Position numbers and translations under genes: made by a program
Notes under the pieces: model-generated
The model's input: the letters and a program-made list of their open reading frames with translations, nothing else
What the model was told of the DNA's origin: nothing
The model's database searches: none
From: Ilyobacter_A sp963668015
GTDB taxonomy: Bacteria; Fusobacteriota; Fusobacteriia; Fusobacteriales; Fusobacteriaceae
Length of the DNA stretch: 64,000 nucleotides
Assembly (NCBI GenBank): GCA_963668015.2
Contig: CAXXCR010000003.1
Coordinates: 43,730-107,729, forward strand
Direction: 5' to 3'
Part shown: one piece after another, positions 18,692 to 28,085 of the stretch
How positions within the stretch are numbered: the first letter of the stretch is position 1
Layout: each line of letters starts with the position of its first letter

Positions 18692-19216
18692 ATGGATAAA
18701 AAAGCTAAAGCAGTAAAACTTTTGGTCCTTGATGTGGACGGGACACTGACGGATGGAGGAATTTCAATAGATAATGATGGTATTGAAACTAAAACTTTCA
18801 ACGTCAAGGATGGTTTTGCCATTGCACAGGGGATAAAGTACGGGCTGAAATTTGCTATAATAACAGGTAGAAAATCTGATATTGTAGAAAAACGTTGTCG
18901 TGAACTTGGAATAGAAGATATTTACCAGGGGGTAAAGAATAAAACTGATAAACTCGCAGAGATAACTGAGAGATACGGGATATCCTGCGAAGAGGTAGCC
19001 TATATGGGGGATGATATAAATGATATCCCTGCCTTTATAAAATCAGGTTTTACAGGGGCTCCTTCAGATGCTGTCCTGGAGGCATATAACTTGGCGGATT
19101 TCAGATCTAGATATGCCGGCGGCAGAGGGGCAGTCAGGGAATTTATAGAATATATTTTGAGAGAACAGGGAATATGGGATAAAATAGTAGAGAATTACAA
19201 AAACATGGCCAAATAA
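18692..19216 (+). CDS. KdsC-like HAD phosphatase (3-deoxy-D-manno-octulosonate 8-phosphate phosphatase family)
   Basis: This is a compact HAD-superfamily protein without a cap domain (174 residues). The nucleophile motif is LDVDGTLTDGG (Asp14, Asp16), motif II is IITGRKS, and motif III/IV is VAYMGDDINDIPAF. This pattern is that of KdsC, which makes KDO for LPS, and fits a Gram-negative envelope. Related family members act on sialic-acid-type sugars, so the exact substrate is moderately certain. Confidence 0.85.
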   Translation: MDKKAKAVKLLVLDVDGTLTDGGISIDNDGIETKTFNVKDGFAIAQGIKYGLKFAIITGRKSDIVEKRCRELGIEDIYQGVKNKTDKLAEITERYGISCEEVAYMGDDINDIPAFIKSGFTGAPSDAVLEAYNLADFRSRYAGGRGAVREFIEYILREQGIWDKIVENYKNMAK

Positions 19217-19234
19217 AGTTTTTTTGGAGGAAGA

Positions 19235-21737
19235 ATGGATAATATAGAGGTAAGGGTTTTAAATGCAACTAGAATAACCAAATTGTTGATAGCTGCCAGT
19301 AGGTGGCTTTCTAAATATGCCGATATACTAAATGACCTGAATGTTTATCCTATACCTGATGGGGATACCGGTACAAATATGTCTATGACGCTGCAATCCG
19401 TTGAAAACGAACTTCTGAGACTGGACAGAGAAGTAAACATGGCTGAACTTGCAGATATAGTAACTGAATCAATACTGCTGGGTGCCAGAGGGAACTCCGG
19501 GACTATTCTATCGCAAATAATCCAAGGTCTTCTGGTGGGGATAAACGGCAAAGATGAGATAAGCATAGAAGATATATCCTATGCCTTCTCGGTAGCTAAA
19601 GAAAAAGCTTATATGTCTGTTAGCCAGCCAGTAGAGGGGACTATGCTTACTGTAATAAAAAGAGTTGCTGAGGCAGCTAAAAAATATGACAGGACCAAGG
19701 ATGATTTTATAGACTATCTAGCATAATTTGAAGGATATTGCAAATGAAGCCGTTGAAACTACACCTGAGCTTTTGCCAAAATTAAAGGAATCGGGAGTTG
19801 TGGATGCAGGCGGGAAGGGTATCTACTATATACTGGAGGGATTTGAAAAATCTGTAACAGATCCAGAAATGCTAAATGACCTGGAGAGAATAGTGCGTAG
19901 CCAGGCTACTAGAAAACATAAATTGGAACACTCATACCCGCAAGAAGAAAGAAAGTACAAGTACTGTACTGAGTTTATATTGGAAAGTGTTAATTTTGAT
20001 TTTGAGCAGTATAAAAAAGAGGTAGCAGAGTATGGGGATTCTATGATATGCGCTCAAACTTTTAAAAAAACAAAAACACATATACACACAAATAATCCTG
20101 GAAAAATTTTAGAGATCGCCTGTAAGCTTGGAGATCTAAATAGTGTAAAAGTTGAAAATATGGACCAGGAACACAGGAGCATAATCATATCTGACCATGA
20201 GCAGCACCTTGCTCTAAAAACCAGCAACATAATAATAAACAATGAAAATGCAGTTGAAAGGGCTTTTTTGGCAGTTGTGGAAACCAATGAAATGGGTGAA
20301 TTTTTCATAAAACAGGGTGCAGCAGGAGTTGTAGTTGTCGGAAGCGATATGAAGCCTTGTATGGCCGATATAGAGGAAGTAATATCCAGGATAGACTGTA
20401 ATAAAATAATTGTGCTGCCAAACAGCGAGAAAATAATTCCAAGTGCCAGATCCGCAGCAGCAAAATCGAGTAAAGAGATTTTTGTTTTGGAGACAAAATC
20501 GATGCTGGAAGGGAATTACGCAATAAAAAACAGATATGAAAATCTGGAATCAGTAGCCCAAGGATTGGCCAGAAATAATTCTGTAGAGATAATAAAATCA
20601 GTGAACGACACTCAAGGAGAACAGGAATCAGAGTTTACGGCTATCGTGGACGGTGATTTGAAATATAAGTCTCACAGCCTGGAAAAACTAGTATCTCTAG
20701 TATATTCGAAGACAATAACAGATGAAACTTTGAGAGTTTTTGTGGTTAAGGGTCGAGATGCTGATGAGGGAGTAGATAGATTCCTTTACCCAGAAGGAGT
20801 GGCGTATAAGGAGTTTGTTGGGAATCAGGAAAAACGCCATTATTATATATATATAGAAAATAAGGATCCTTTGCTGCCTGAGATAGCAATAGTGACAGAT
20901 TCTACGACAGATATTACACAAGATCTAATTGAAAGATATGATGTAAATGTAATACCGCTTAAGATAAAGTTTAAAGATGGGGAGTATTTGAAGCAGAAAT
21001 CTGAGGCTCAAAATAAAGAGTTCTGGACTAGGATAGTAGAAGATGACTATGTTTTAAAGACTTCACAGCCGTCTCCAGCAGAATTTGAAGAATTTTATAG
21101 GGAGCTGTTTGAAAAGGGGTATAAAAAGATAATTTCTATACATATATCAGGTAAACTTAGCGGAACCCAGCAGGCGGCGAAGGTGGCCAGAAATATGCTG
21201 GGGAAGGAAAATGAAATTCTTATAAAGGACAGCCAAAATGTGTGGATGGGAGCAGGTCACCTGGTATTGGAGGCGTCTAAGATGGCCCAAAATGGTGAAA
21301 GCGCCGAGAAAATATCAGACTGGATAGATGAAACGCAGAAAAAAGCAAAGGTGTTTTTTGTTGTGGAAGACTTAAAGTATCTTGAACAGGGTGGCAGAAT
21401 AGGGAAAAGCTCTTCACTCATAGGAGGAGTATTGCAGCTGAAACCTGTTTTCAAATTAGAGAATGGGGAGGTCTACACTGAGAAGAAGGCTATAGGAGAA
21501 GTAGGTGCACTGAAGTATCTACAGAAATTAATAAAAGATGAATTGAAAAAAGGTTCTGTAGCTATGTATGTAGGTTGGGGAGGAATGGAAGAACAACTGG
21601 AAAATGCTGATAAGCTAAGAGCCTATGCAGAAAAACATAAAAAGGTAGATTACAGGGGAAGGTTTGAAATAGGGCCTATAATAGGAGCCCATACGGGACC
21701 GATTTACGGGTTTGCAATTTTCCCTAAGGTAAATTAA
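19235..21737 (+). pseudogene. FakA-like DAK2 kinase fused to DegV (FakB-like) domain, interrupted by a single-base frameshift
   Basis: The first frame (19235-19726, 163 residues) holds the DhaL/DAK2 kinase domain with NVYPIPDGDTGTNM and GARGNSGTILSQII. It stops at TAA 19724. The second frame (19728-21737) continues without a gap in homology: LKDIANEAVETTPELLPKLKESGVVDAGGKG, then the FakA middle region, then a DegV domain (AIVTDSTTDIT, HISGKLSGTQQA, DLKYLEQGGRIG). Together they would make one protein of about 830 residues, a fatty-acid kinase and its fatty-acid-binding partner on one chain. Skipping one base at 19724 joins the frames. It could be a real lesion, a sequence error, or less likely recoding. 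Confidence 0.85.
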
Positions 21738-21772
21738 AATATGGCAGTTTTATAAAACTGCCATATTTTTTT
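21738..21772 (+). terminator. Terminator after the DAK2-DegV gene
   Basis: A perfect 14-bp stem, AATATGGCAGTTTT / AAAACTGCCATATT (21738-21767) with a 2-nt loop, is followed by T's. It closes the run of genes that begins at 13123. Confidence 0.85.
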
Positions 21773-21873
21773 AAAATTAATTTCGATAAAAAACAGAGTG
21801 TTGATATAGTTTAATAACACAAAAGTGTAAAAAATGATAAATACTGACCATGAACTTTGGTTCTTATTTGTTC

Positions 21874-21902
21874 TTTACAAAATAGCTTTTAGGTATTAAA
21901 AT
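21874..21902 (+). promoter_or_regulatory. Promoter of the EIIA-CBS / transporter pair
   Basis: TTTACA (21874-21879), 17 bp and TAAAAT (21897-21902) place the start about 25 nt before the gene's ATG. Confidence 0.65.
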
Positions 21903-21934
21903 TAATTATAAGCAATAAAAAGGAGGCCGAAAAG

Positions 21935-22858
21935 ATGAAACTGTCAAGTTATTTAGATACGAAATTTTTATTTACAGATATTGCTGCCAGCACAAAAGAA
22001 GAAGTAATAAAAGAAATGATAGATAGAATATCTGATAATGACAAGAAATTTGCCATGTCCAGAAACAGTATAGAGAAGGCTGTCATGATAAGAGAGGAAG
22101 AGATCCCCACTGCAATAGGTATGGGGATAGCCATACCGCATGCAAGGGTGGATTCTTATGATGATGTCTTGGTGGCAATGGCTGTATTGAAAAAACCTGT
22201 TAAAAGTAAAGTGGCTACATTCAACAACGAAGATGATGTGGATATATTTGTTCTTATAGCGGCAGCCAGCTTAAAAAATAAAGTGATGTTAAAACTTATG
22301 TCTGGTATAACAAAAATTGCAATGAGGAAATCTCATATGCTGTCTGAGATAAGGGCGGCTGAAACTTCTGTTGATATATATAATATTATAAAGTCGTCAG
22401 ATATAGAGATAGAAGATAGAATAACCTCAGAGGATATAATGAACTCTGAAATAACTCCCGTAAAGATGACTGATACCTTAGAAGAGGTAGCTAAAAGACT
22501 TACGATGGAAAATGTAACCGGGTTCCCTGTGGTGGATGACAACGGAAATTTTTTGGGTGAAATAACTGAAAGAGAGCTTATAGAATACGGCATGCCTAAA
22601 TATACATCACTTATGTCTGACTTAAGTTTTATGACTGTTGGTGAACCTTTTGAAGAGTATTTTAAAAATGAAAAGACTGTAACTATATCTGAACTTTACA
22701 GAAAAAACCCGATTACTGTTGACAGAAAGGCATCAATAATGGAAATAGGTTTTTTGATGGTTACAAAGGGGAATACAAGGGTATATGTGGTTGAGAATGG
22801 TAAATATTACGGTATGATTGTCAGATCTTATTTGATTCAGAAAGTTTTGCATGTTTAA
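21935..22858 (+). CDS. PTS EIIA (fructose/nitrogen type) domain fused to tandem CBS domains
   Basis: Residues 1 to about 150 form an EIIA type-2 domain with the phospho-acceptor histidine in GIAIPHARV. Residues from about 165 form a CBS pair (DIMNSEITPVKMTDTLEEVAKRL..GFPVVDDNGNFLGEIT and the second unit ITVDRKASIMEIGFLMV..VYVVENGKYYGMI). There is no membrane EIIC partner nearby. The gene is followed after 34 bp by an ArsB/NhaD-type transporter, so it more likely regulates that transporter in response to PTS phosphorylation and adenine nucleotides than carries a sugar. That role is inference. Confidence 0.88.
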   Translation: MKLSSYLDTKFLFTDIAASTKEEVIKEMIDRISDNDKKFAMSRNSIEKAVMIREEEIPTAIGMGIAIPHARVDSYDDVLVAMAVLKKPVKSKVATFNNEDDVDIFVLIAAASLKNKVMLKLMSGITKIAMRKSHMLSEIRAAETSVDIYNIIKSSDIEIEDRITSEDIMNSEITPVKMTDTLEEVAKRLTMENVTGFPVVDDNGNFLGEITERELIEYGMPKYTSLMSDLSFMTVGEPFEEYFKNEKTVTISELYRKNPITVDRKASIMEIGFLMVTKGNTRVYVVENGKYYGMIVRSYLIQKVLHV

Positions 22859-22892
22859 TAAATGGAAGCTTTGCTAGATTTTAGGAGGAACT

Positions 22893-24170
22893 ATGCAATT
22901 TGCATTGGGTATTTTTATATTTGTGGTGACATTTTATCTTATAATAACAGAAAAAATACCAAGTGCCCTTGCAACTCTTTTAGGTGGGTTGTTGATGGCT
23001 TTATTGGGTATATTAAACGAGGAAGAAGCTCTAGAGGCGGTAGCTTCTAGATTGGAAATATTATTCCTGCTAGTGGGGATGATGATAGTGGTGCACCTTA
23101 TATCAGAAACCGGAGTGTTTCAGTGGTTTGCCATAAAGATTGCACAGCTAGTCAAAGGGGAGCCATTTGCACTTATAGTACTGCTGTCCATAGTGACTGC
23201 CGTCTGTTCTGCGTTTTTGGATAATGTTACCACTATATTATTGATGGCGCCTGTCTCTATACTGTTGGCAAATCAGTTACATTTGGATTCATTTCCATTT
23301 TTGATATCGGAAGTTATGGCGGCCAACATAGGCGGCTCAGCTACTCTTATTGGGGATCCTACGCAACTAATTATAGGTAATGAAGGAAATTTGGGTTTTA
23401 ATGATTTTTTATTAAATACAGCCCCGCTTTCTATAATAGCACTACTGTCTCTTATTTTGACTGTATACTTAGTATATGGAAAGCAGCTTAGGGTTTCAAG
23501 GGACCTCAAGGCAAAAATAATGGAGCTTGATCCAAGCAGAACCTTAAAAGACATGACGCTTTTAAAGCAATCACTTACGGTATTTGCTTTTATAATATTG
23601 GGATTTGTCTTAAATAGTTTTATTGAAAAAGGTCTTGCTATAATATCTTTGAGTGGAGCGATACTGCTCGTAACCATAGCAAAGAGGAAACCAGAGGAGA
23701 TATTCAAACATGTTGAATGGGATACCCTGTTTTTCTTTATAGGTCTATTTATGCTTATAAAGGGAGTGGAAGAGATTCATTTTATAGATCTATTAGGTGA
23801 TAAGATAACACATCTTACAGAAGGAAACTTCAAGCTTGCAGCGGTTGTGCTCTTGTGGGCGTCTGCCGGTTTTACTTCTATAATAGGAAATGTAGCAAAT
23901 GCAGCTACATTCTCAAAGATAATACACGTTATGGAGCCGGCCTTTAGAAATCTTGGAAATGTAAAAGCATTTTGGTGGGCATTGTCTCTTGGATCCTGTC
24001 TTGGTGGGAACGCAACTATTCTTGCATCGGCTACTAACGTTGTGGCGGTAGGTGCAGCTGGTAAAGCTGGTTTGAAAATAAGTTTTGTTAAATTTTTAAA
24101 GTTTGGACTATTAATAAGCTTCCAAACCCTAATACTTGCAACAGCATACCTTTACCTGAGATACCTTTAG
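22893..24170 (+). CDS. ArsB/NhaD-type ion transporter (IT superfamily)
   Basis: This inner-membrane protein of 425 residues has 10-12 hydrophobic helices. The two-fold repeated re-entrant signatures are ANIGGSATLIGDPTQLIIG and, in the second half, SLGSCLGGNATILASATNVVAVG. This layout is shared by ArsB arsenite pumps, NhaD Na+/H+ antiporters and organic-anion carriers. No arsR or arsA gene is near. Pairing with the EIIA-CBS protein, and the sodium physiology of the organism, favour Na+/H+ or organic-anion transport. The ATG follows TTAGGAGG. Confidence 0.85.
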   Translation: MQFALGIFIFVVTFYLIITEKIPSALATLLGGLLMALLGILNEEEALEAVASRLEILFLLVGMMIVVHLISETGVFQWFAIKIAQLVKGEPFALIVLLSIVTAVCSAFLDNVTTILLMAPVSILLANQLHLDSFPFLISEVMAANIGGSATLIGDPTQLIIGNEGNLGFNDFLLNTAPLSIIALLSLILTVYLVYGKQLRVSRDLKAKIMELDPSRTLKDMTLLKQSLTVFAFIILGFVLNSFIEKGLAIISLSGAILLVTIAKRKPEEIFKHVEWDTLFFFIGLFMLIKGVEEIHFIDLLGDKITHLTEGNFKLAAVVLLWASAGFTSIIGNVANAATFSKIIHVMEPAFRNLGNVKAFWWALSLGSCLGGNATILASATNVVAVGAAGKAGLKISFVKFLKFGLLISFQTLILATAYLYLRYL

Positions 24171-24193
24171 ACTGATATTTTATATAATTCCTA

Positions 24194-24695
24194 GATTGTC
24201 AATTAAATGCAACGATATATCTCGCCCCAGAATATTTCTTGGGGCGTTTTATAATTTAAACATTTCCTTGGTCTATTATTTATAGCATTATAAATACTTT
24301 CAAATGAAATTTAGAATAGTTTTTTTTATTCGCTTCTTACTGCAATTTGCTCTGGCGTACAACTATTTTCCTGCTTATCTTGAATATAAACCAGGAGGAT
24401 ATTGTTTTCAAGTTTTCTTGTCTAGACTTATACTTTTCCTAAGCTTGATCGGGACTATATTTTCTATTTATAGTATTTCTTTTAATTTCTCTCCCAATAA
24501 TAGACCTGTGTTTTCCTATTCTTCTTGCTATCTCAGCTTTGGGAAATCCAAGCGTTAAAAATTCAAATATACTTTCTCTTTCCAAAATGGTAAAATATTT
24601 ATGACTTGTAGAGATCCTTTTAATGTTTGGTCGTACTTGCATTATACCAAGTAAATATCTATGGGTCTTTTTTGTTGCAATTAATTATACGATTC
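24194..24695 (-). mobile_element. Internally deleted IS30-family element
   Basis: About 500 bp is bounded by imperfect inverted ends (gattgtcAATTAAATGCAAC at 24194-24213 and GTTGCAATTAATtatacgatt at 24674-24694). Between them, on the minus strand, lie an N-terminal and a C-terminal piece of an IS30-type transposase with the centre missing. A full-length IS30 is about 1 kb. It sits between the transporter stop codon and that gene's probable terminator. Confidence 0.75.
24222..24642 (-). pseudogene. IS30-family transposase remnant
   Basis: On the minus strand, 24642-24439 encodes HKYFTILERESIFEFLTLGFPKAEIARRIGKHRSIIGREIKR, the N-terminal helix-turn-helix of IS30 transposases. It is then cut by TAG where family members have a glutamine codon, and the frame continues as EKYKSRQEN before shifting to CTPEQIA. 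After a jump, minus-strand codons around 24285-24222 read NNRPRKCLNYKTPQEIFWGE, the characteristic IS30 C-terminus. The DDE catalytic core is absent, so no active enzyme can be made. Confidence 0.8.
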
Positions 24696-24707
24696 AAGAT
24701 TTAAGAA

Positions 24708-24737
24708 AAACCGGTTATTCTGCAACCGGTTTTTTTA
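24708..24737 (+). terminator. Terminator downstream of the IS30 remnant
   Basis: AAACCGGTT (24708-24716) pairs with AACCGGTTT (24724-24732) and is followed by T's. It was probably the original terminator of the transporter gene before the IS element landed. Confidence 0.8.
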
Positions 24738-24842
24738 TTGAGGGAAATTTTTAACAAAAAACTATATTTTTAGGTTTTAAATTGGAAAAAATATTAAAAA
24801 TGGTAATAAAATAGTTTTTTGCATATATTTTGGTGTTATAAA

Positions 24843-24884
24843 AGATCGTATCAAAGGATACTGTCTTTTATTTTTTGATCAAAA
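24843..24884. promoter_or_regulatory. Inverted repeats upstream of the SSS symporter promoter
   Basis: There are two symmetric sequences: AGAtcGTATCaaagGATACtgTCT (24843-24866) and the 12-bp palindrome TTTTGATCAAAA (24873-24884). They lie 75-115 bp upstream of the -35 box and look like operator sites. No bound regulator is identified. The rest of 24738-24958 is AT-rich with no gene. Confidence 0.4.
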
Positions 24885-24958
24885 CTGGTTTTTTATTGGC
24901 CGATTGAAGCTCTAGACCACTCAAAAGATCATTTTTTGACAAAAAAAGGAAAAAACCA

Positions 24959-24987
24959 TTGACAAACAACCAGTTGCAGTGTAAAAT
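24959..24987 (+). promoter_or_regulatory. Strong promoter of the SSS symporter gene
   Basis: Consensus TTGACA (24959-24964), 17 bp and TAAAAT (24982-24987). The leader is about 75 nt. The same TTGACA-17-TAAAAT design stands in front of iolC. Confidence 0.8.
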
Positions 24988-25068
24988 AAACACAAGTTGA
25001 TTTGAAACAGAACTCAATGTTCTACAATAACCTTTTAAAAGGTGAAAATATAAAGAGGAGGAGTTAAA

Positions 25069-26655
25069 TTGGATTTATTTGCAGTAGTGTCGTTTTTATT
25101 TTTTACAGCTCTAGTAGCCTTTGTATCATGGCGTATGACGAGAGATGAAGATCTTGAAACTAAAGATGGTTATTTCTTGGGAGGAAGAAGCTTGACTGGT
25201 CCTATCATAGCAGGGTCGTTAATGCTTACAAACCTTTCTACTGAGCAGCTTGTTGGACTTAATGGTCAAGGATACAGCGAATCGATGGCTGTAATGGCTT
25301 GGGAAGCAGGAGCTGCAGTAGCGCTTATCATGATGGGGTTAGTATTCTTGCCTAGATACTTAAAAAGTGGTATCACAACTATACCTGACTTCTTGGAAGA
25401 GAGATATGATACAGCTACAAGACAAATCGTAACTATAATGTTTATCTTAAGCTATGTTTTAACTTACCTACCTACAGTACTTTACTCTGGATCGTTAGTA
25501 CTTAACGGATTATTCCACGTTCCTGAAATGTTTGGGATCGGGCAATTCCAAGCCCTATGGATCACTGTATGGGCAGTAGGAATCGTAGGATCTATCTATG
25601 CAATATTCGGTGGACTTAAAGCGGTAGCGGTATCAGATACAATAAATGGTCTTGGGCTTCTTATTGGTGGACTTATGATACCTTTCCTAGCACTAGCTAA
25701 ATTAGGTGGAGGAAGTGTAGCGGAAGGTTACAACATGATGGCAACTATGTCACCTGAAAAATTAAACGGTATCGGAGCTGCAGACTCATCAGTACCTTTT
25801 GCGGTAATGTTTACAGGGATGCTTTTCAACAACCTTTACTACTGGTGTACAAACCAATCTATAGTTCAAAGAGCTTTTGCTGCTAAGAACTTGGAAGAGG
25901 GTCAAAAAGGTGTTATCTATGCTGGATTCTTAAAATTATTAGGACCATTCTTCCTAGTAATACCTGGGGTTATAGCTTTCCAATTATACCCTAACTTACC
26001 TGCAGCAGATATGGCGTACCCTACACTAATAAACGACGTATTGCCTAAACCGTTAGTTGGATTCTTTGGTGCGGTTCTTTTCGGAGCTATACTAAGTTCT
26101 TTCAACTCGGCATTAAACAGTACAGTAACATTGTTCTCGTTAAATTTATACAGACCAGTGTTCAAGCCTGGAGCTACTGACCAAGAGCTTGTATCATTCG
26201 GTAAAAAATTAGGAACTGTACTAGCGGTTATATCAATGTGCGTAGCACCATTTATCATGCACGCTAAAGGTGGATTGTACGGTTTCTTACAACAAATGAA
26301 CGGATTCTACAGTGTACCTCTTTTGGTAATCATCCTTGTAGGATTCTTCACAAAAAGAACTTCTGCATTCTCGGCTAAGTTCGCGATGTTATTCCACGTT
26401 GTACTATATTCAGCATACAACCTTTCTAACATCGAGACTAACTTCCTACATATCTTGGGACTATTACTTCCAATCGAAGTGCTAGGAATGCTTATAATAT
26501 CTAAATACAAACCAAGAAAAACAGAGTTCGTACACGAAGACAGTGGAGCGGTTGACATTACTCCATGGAGACATGCTAAACCAGCGGCTCTTGTGGTATT
26601 CCTTCTTATGACTGCAATCTATATGGTGTTCTCACCACTTGGTATAGGGGCATAA
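25069..26655 (+). CDS. Solute:Na+ symporter (SSS/SGLT type), probably myo-inositol
   Basis: This inner-membrane carrier of 528 residues has about 14 helices. The core begins KDGYFLGGRSLTGPIIAGSLMLTNLSTEQLVGLNGQGY, the SGLT-type entry into helix 1 of the LeuT-like fold, and contains the SGLT-like YYWCTNQSIVQRAFAAKN. The TTG start is preceded by AGAGGAGGAG. Codon choice is strongly biased (AAC, TTC, ATC, CTT), as in the next genes, suggesting high expression. Inositol as substrate is inferred from the downstream iolC-iolJ-iolG genes; a sugar is the alternative. Confidence 0.85.
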   Translation: MDLFAVVSFLFFTALVAFVSWRMTRDEDLETKDGYFLGGRSLTGPIIAGSLMLTNLSTEQLVGLNGQGYSESMAVMAWEAGAAVALIMMGLVFLPRYLKSGITTIPDFLEERYDTATRQIVTIMFILSYVLTYLPTVLYSGSLVLNGLFHVPEMFGIGQFQALWITVWAVGIVGSIYAIFGGLKAVAVSDTINGLGLLIGGLMIPFLALAKLGGGSVAEGYNMMATMSPEKLNGIGAADSSVPFAVMFTGMLFNNLYYWCTNQSIVQRAFAAKNLEEGQKGVIYAGFLKLLGPFFLVIPGVIAFQLYPNLPAADMAYPTLINDVLPKPLVGFFGAVLFGAILSSFNSALNSTVTLFSLNLYRPVFKPGATDQELVSFGKKLGTVLAVISMCVAPFIMHAKGGLYGFLQQMNGFYSVPLLVIILVGFFTKRTSAFSAKFAMLFHVVLYSAYNLSNIETNFLHILGLLLPIEVLGMLIISKYKPRKTEFVHEDSGAVDITPWRHAKPAALVVFLLMTAIYMVFSPLGIGA

Positions 26656-26690
26656 GTTCAATAAATAATTAAAAACACTTATATAATAAG

Positions 26691-26716
26691 GAAAGGCGGA
26701 TTTTATCCGCCTTTTC
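26691..26716 (+). terminator. Terminator after the SSS symporter
   Basis: GAAAGGCGGA (26691-26700) pairs with TCCGCCTTTTC over a TTTTA loop, followed by a short T-rich tail. It separates the symporter transcript from that of iolC. Confidence 0.75.
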
Positions 26717-26808
26717 TAGTATGGAAACTGAATTTTGGAATAAAGTTCAAAAATTAGTGATTAAAAACAAAGTTTGGCCAAAAAAGCAAAAAACATAGAG
26801 ATATATTA

Positions 26809-26837
26809 TTGACAAAAATAAAAAAATAGAGTAAAAT
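26809..26837 (+). promoter_or_regulatory. Strong promoter of iolC
   Basis: TTGACA (26809-26814), 17 bp and TAAAAT (26832-26837). A 10-bp palindrome TTTGGCCAAA (26773-26782) lies 27 bp upstream and may be an operator. The leader before iolC is about 185 nt and AT-rich, with no recognisable riboswitch. Confidence 0.75.
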
Positions 26838-27027
26838 CTATTGTAATAAAACCATACAATAAATACTTAATACGGTACAGATGTTTAGAAAATTATGCAA
26901 GAATCAAAAGGTTTAAATAAGTATGAATAAATTAGCTATTGCAAGGAAAATATAAAAAAGCAGACTAAGTGAAGTTTTATCTAAAATAAACAATTAAAGA
27001 TTAATTCTGAGAGAAAGGGAGAGTGTT

Positions 27028-28047
27028 ATGAACAATTTAAAATTTGACCAATCAAAACCAATAGACGTAATTCCTATGGGTAGAATAGGAATCGATCTAA
27101 ACACAAACGAGATCTATGTACCTCTTGAAGAAACAGAGACGTTTACAAGATACGTAGGAGGTTCTCCTGCTAACATCGCAGTTGGTATGGCTAGACTTGG
27201 AAAAAAAGTTGGATTCATAGGTAAAGTGTCTGACGATCAATTCGGAAAATACGTATGTAATTACTTCGACAAAGAGGGGATCGACACTTCTAACATCGCA
27301 GTAGACAAAACTGGAGCTAAACTTGGATTAGCTTTTACTGAAATCAAAAGCCCAACTGAAAGTAGCATTGTTATGTACAGAGACGGAGTAGCTGACCTTA
27401 ACATCACCGTAGAAGATGTTAAAGAAGAGTACATCAAACAAGCTAAAATGATCGTAATCTCAGGAACAGCTCTTTCTAAAAGTCCATCTAGAGAAGCTAC
27501 GCTTTTAGCAGTTGAATACGCTAAAAACAATGGAGTAGTTGTAGTGTTTGATATAGATTACAGAGCATACTCTTGGAACAACGAAGTTGAAACAGGAATG
27601 TACTACACTCTAGTTGCAGAGAAATCTGACATAATCATGGGATCTAGAGAAGAGTTCGATTTCATGGAAAAATTAACTGGAACTCAAGACAGAACAGACA
27701 AAGAAGTTGCTGAAAGATGGTTCGGTTTCGGAGCTCAATTAGTAGTAATCAAACATGGTGGAGAAGGATCTACTGCTTACACTAACGACGGAGAAGACTT
27801 CCACATCAAAGTATTCCCTGTAAAACTTCTTAAATCTTTCGGTGGAGGAGACGCTTACGGATCTTCATTCTTATACGGATTATTAGAAGGAGAAGAAATC
27901 ATCGACGCATTAGAATTAGGAAGTGCTTCAGCAGCTATGCTAGTAGCAAGCCACAGCTGTTCTGACGACATGCCTACTGTTGCAGAGTTGAAAGAATTCA
28001 TCAGACAAAAGAAAGAAGAATACGGAGACAGAATAGCAAGAGTATAA
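27028..28047 (+). CDS. iolC: 5-dehydro-2-deoxygluconokinase
   Basis: This PfkB-family sugar kinase phosphorylates 5-dehydro-2-deoxygluconate in myo-inositol breakdown. The 339-residue protein has the IolC-type opening IDVIPMGRIGIDLN, the sugar-binding YVGGSPANIAVGMARLGKKVGFIGKVSDDQFG and the catalytic SFGGGDAYGSSFLYGLL. A plain GAGAAAGGGAGAG precedes the ATG. Codon use is strongly biased as in highly expressed genes. It is followed after 38 bp by the aldolase. Confidence 0.9.
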   Translation: MNNLKFDQSKPIDVIPMGRIGIDLNTNEIYVPLEETETFTRYVGGSPANIAVGMARLGKKVGFIGKVSDDQFGKYVCNYFDKEGIDTSNIAVDKTGAKLGLAFTEIKSPTESSIVMYRDGVADLNITVEDVKEEYIKQAKMIVISGTALSKSPSREATLLAVEYAKNNGVVVVFDIDYRAYSWNNEVETGMYYTLVAEKSDIIMGSREEFDFMEKLTGTQDRTDKEVAERWFGFGAQLVVIKHGGEGSTAYTNDGEDFHIKVFPVKLLKSFGGGDAYGSSFLYGLLEGEEIIDALELGSASAAMLVASHSCSDDMPTVAELKEFIRQKKEEYGDRIARV

Positions 28048-28085
28048 TTTAGCTAGTAGCAGCTATTATTGGGAGGGTAATCTTT

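Noticed and set aside
24304..24558. Plus-strand 84-codon open frame
   Set aside because: It is the antisense shadow of the IS30 transposase remnant.
24843..24990. Riboswitch in the SSS symporter upstream region
   Set aside because: The symmetric sequences lie before the promoter and would not be transcribed; no known riboswitch core seen.
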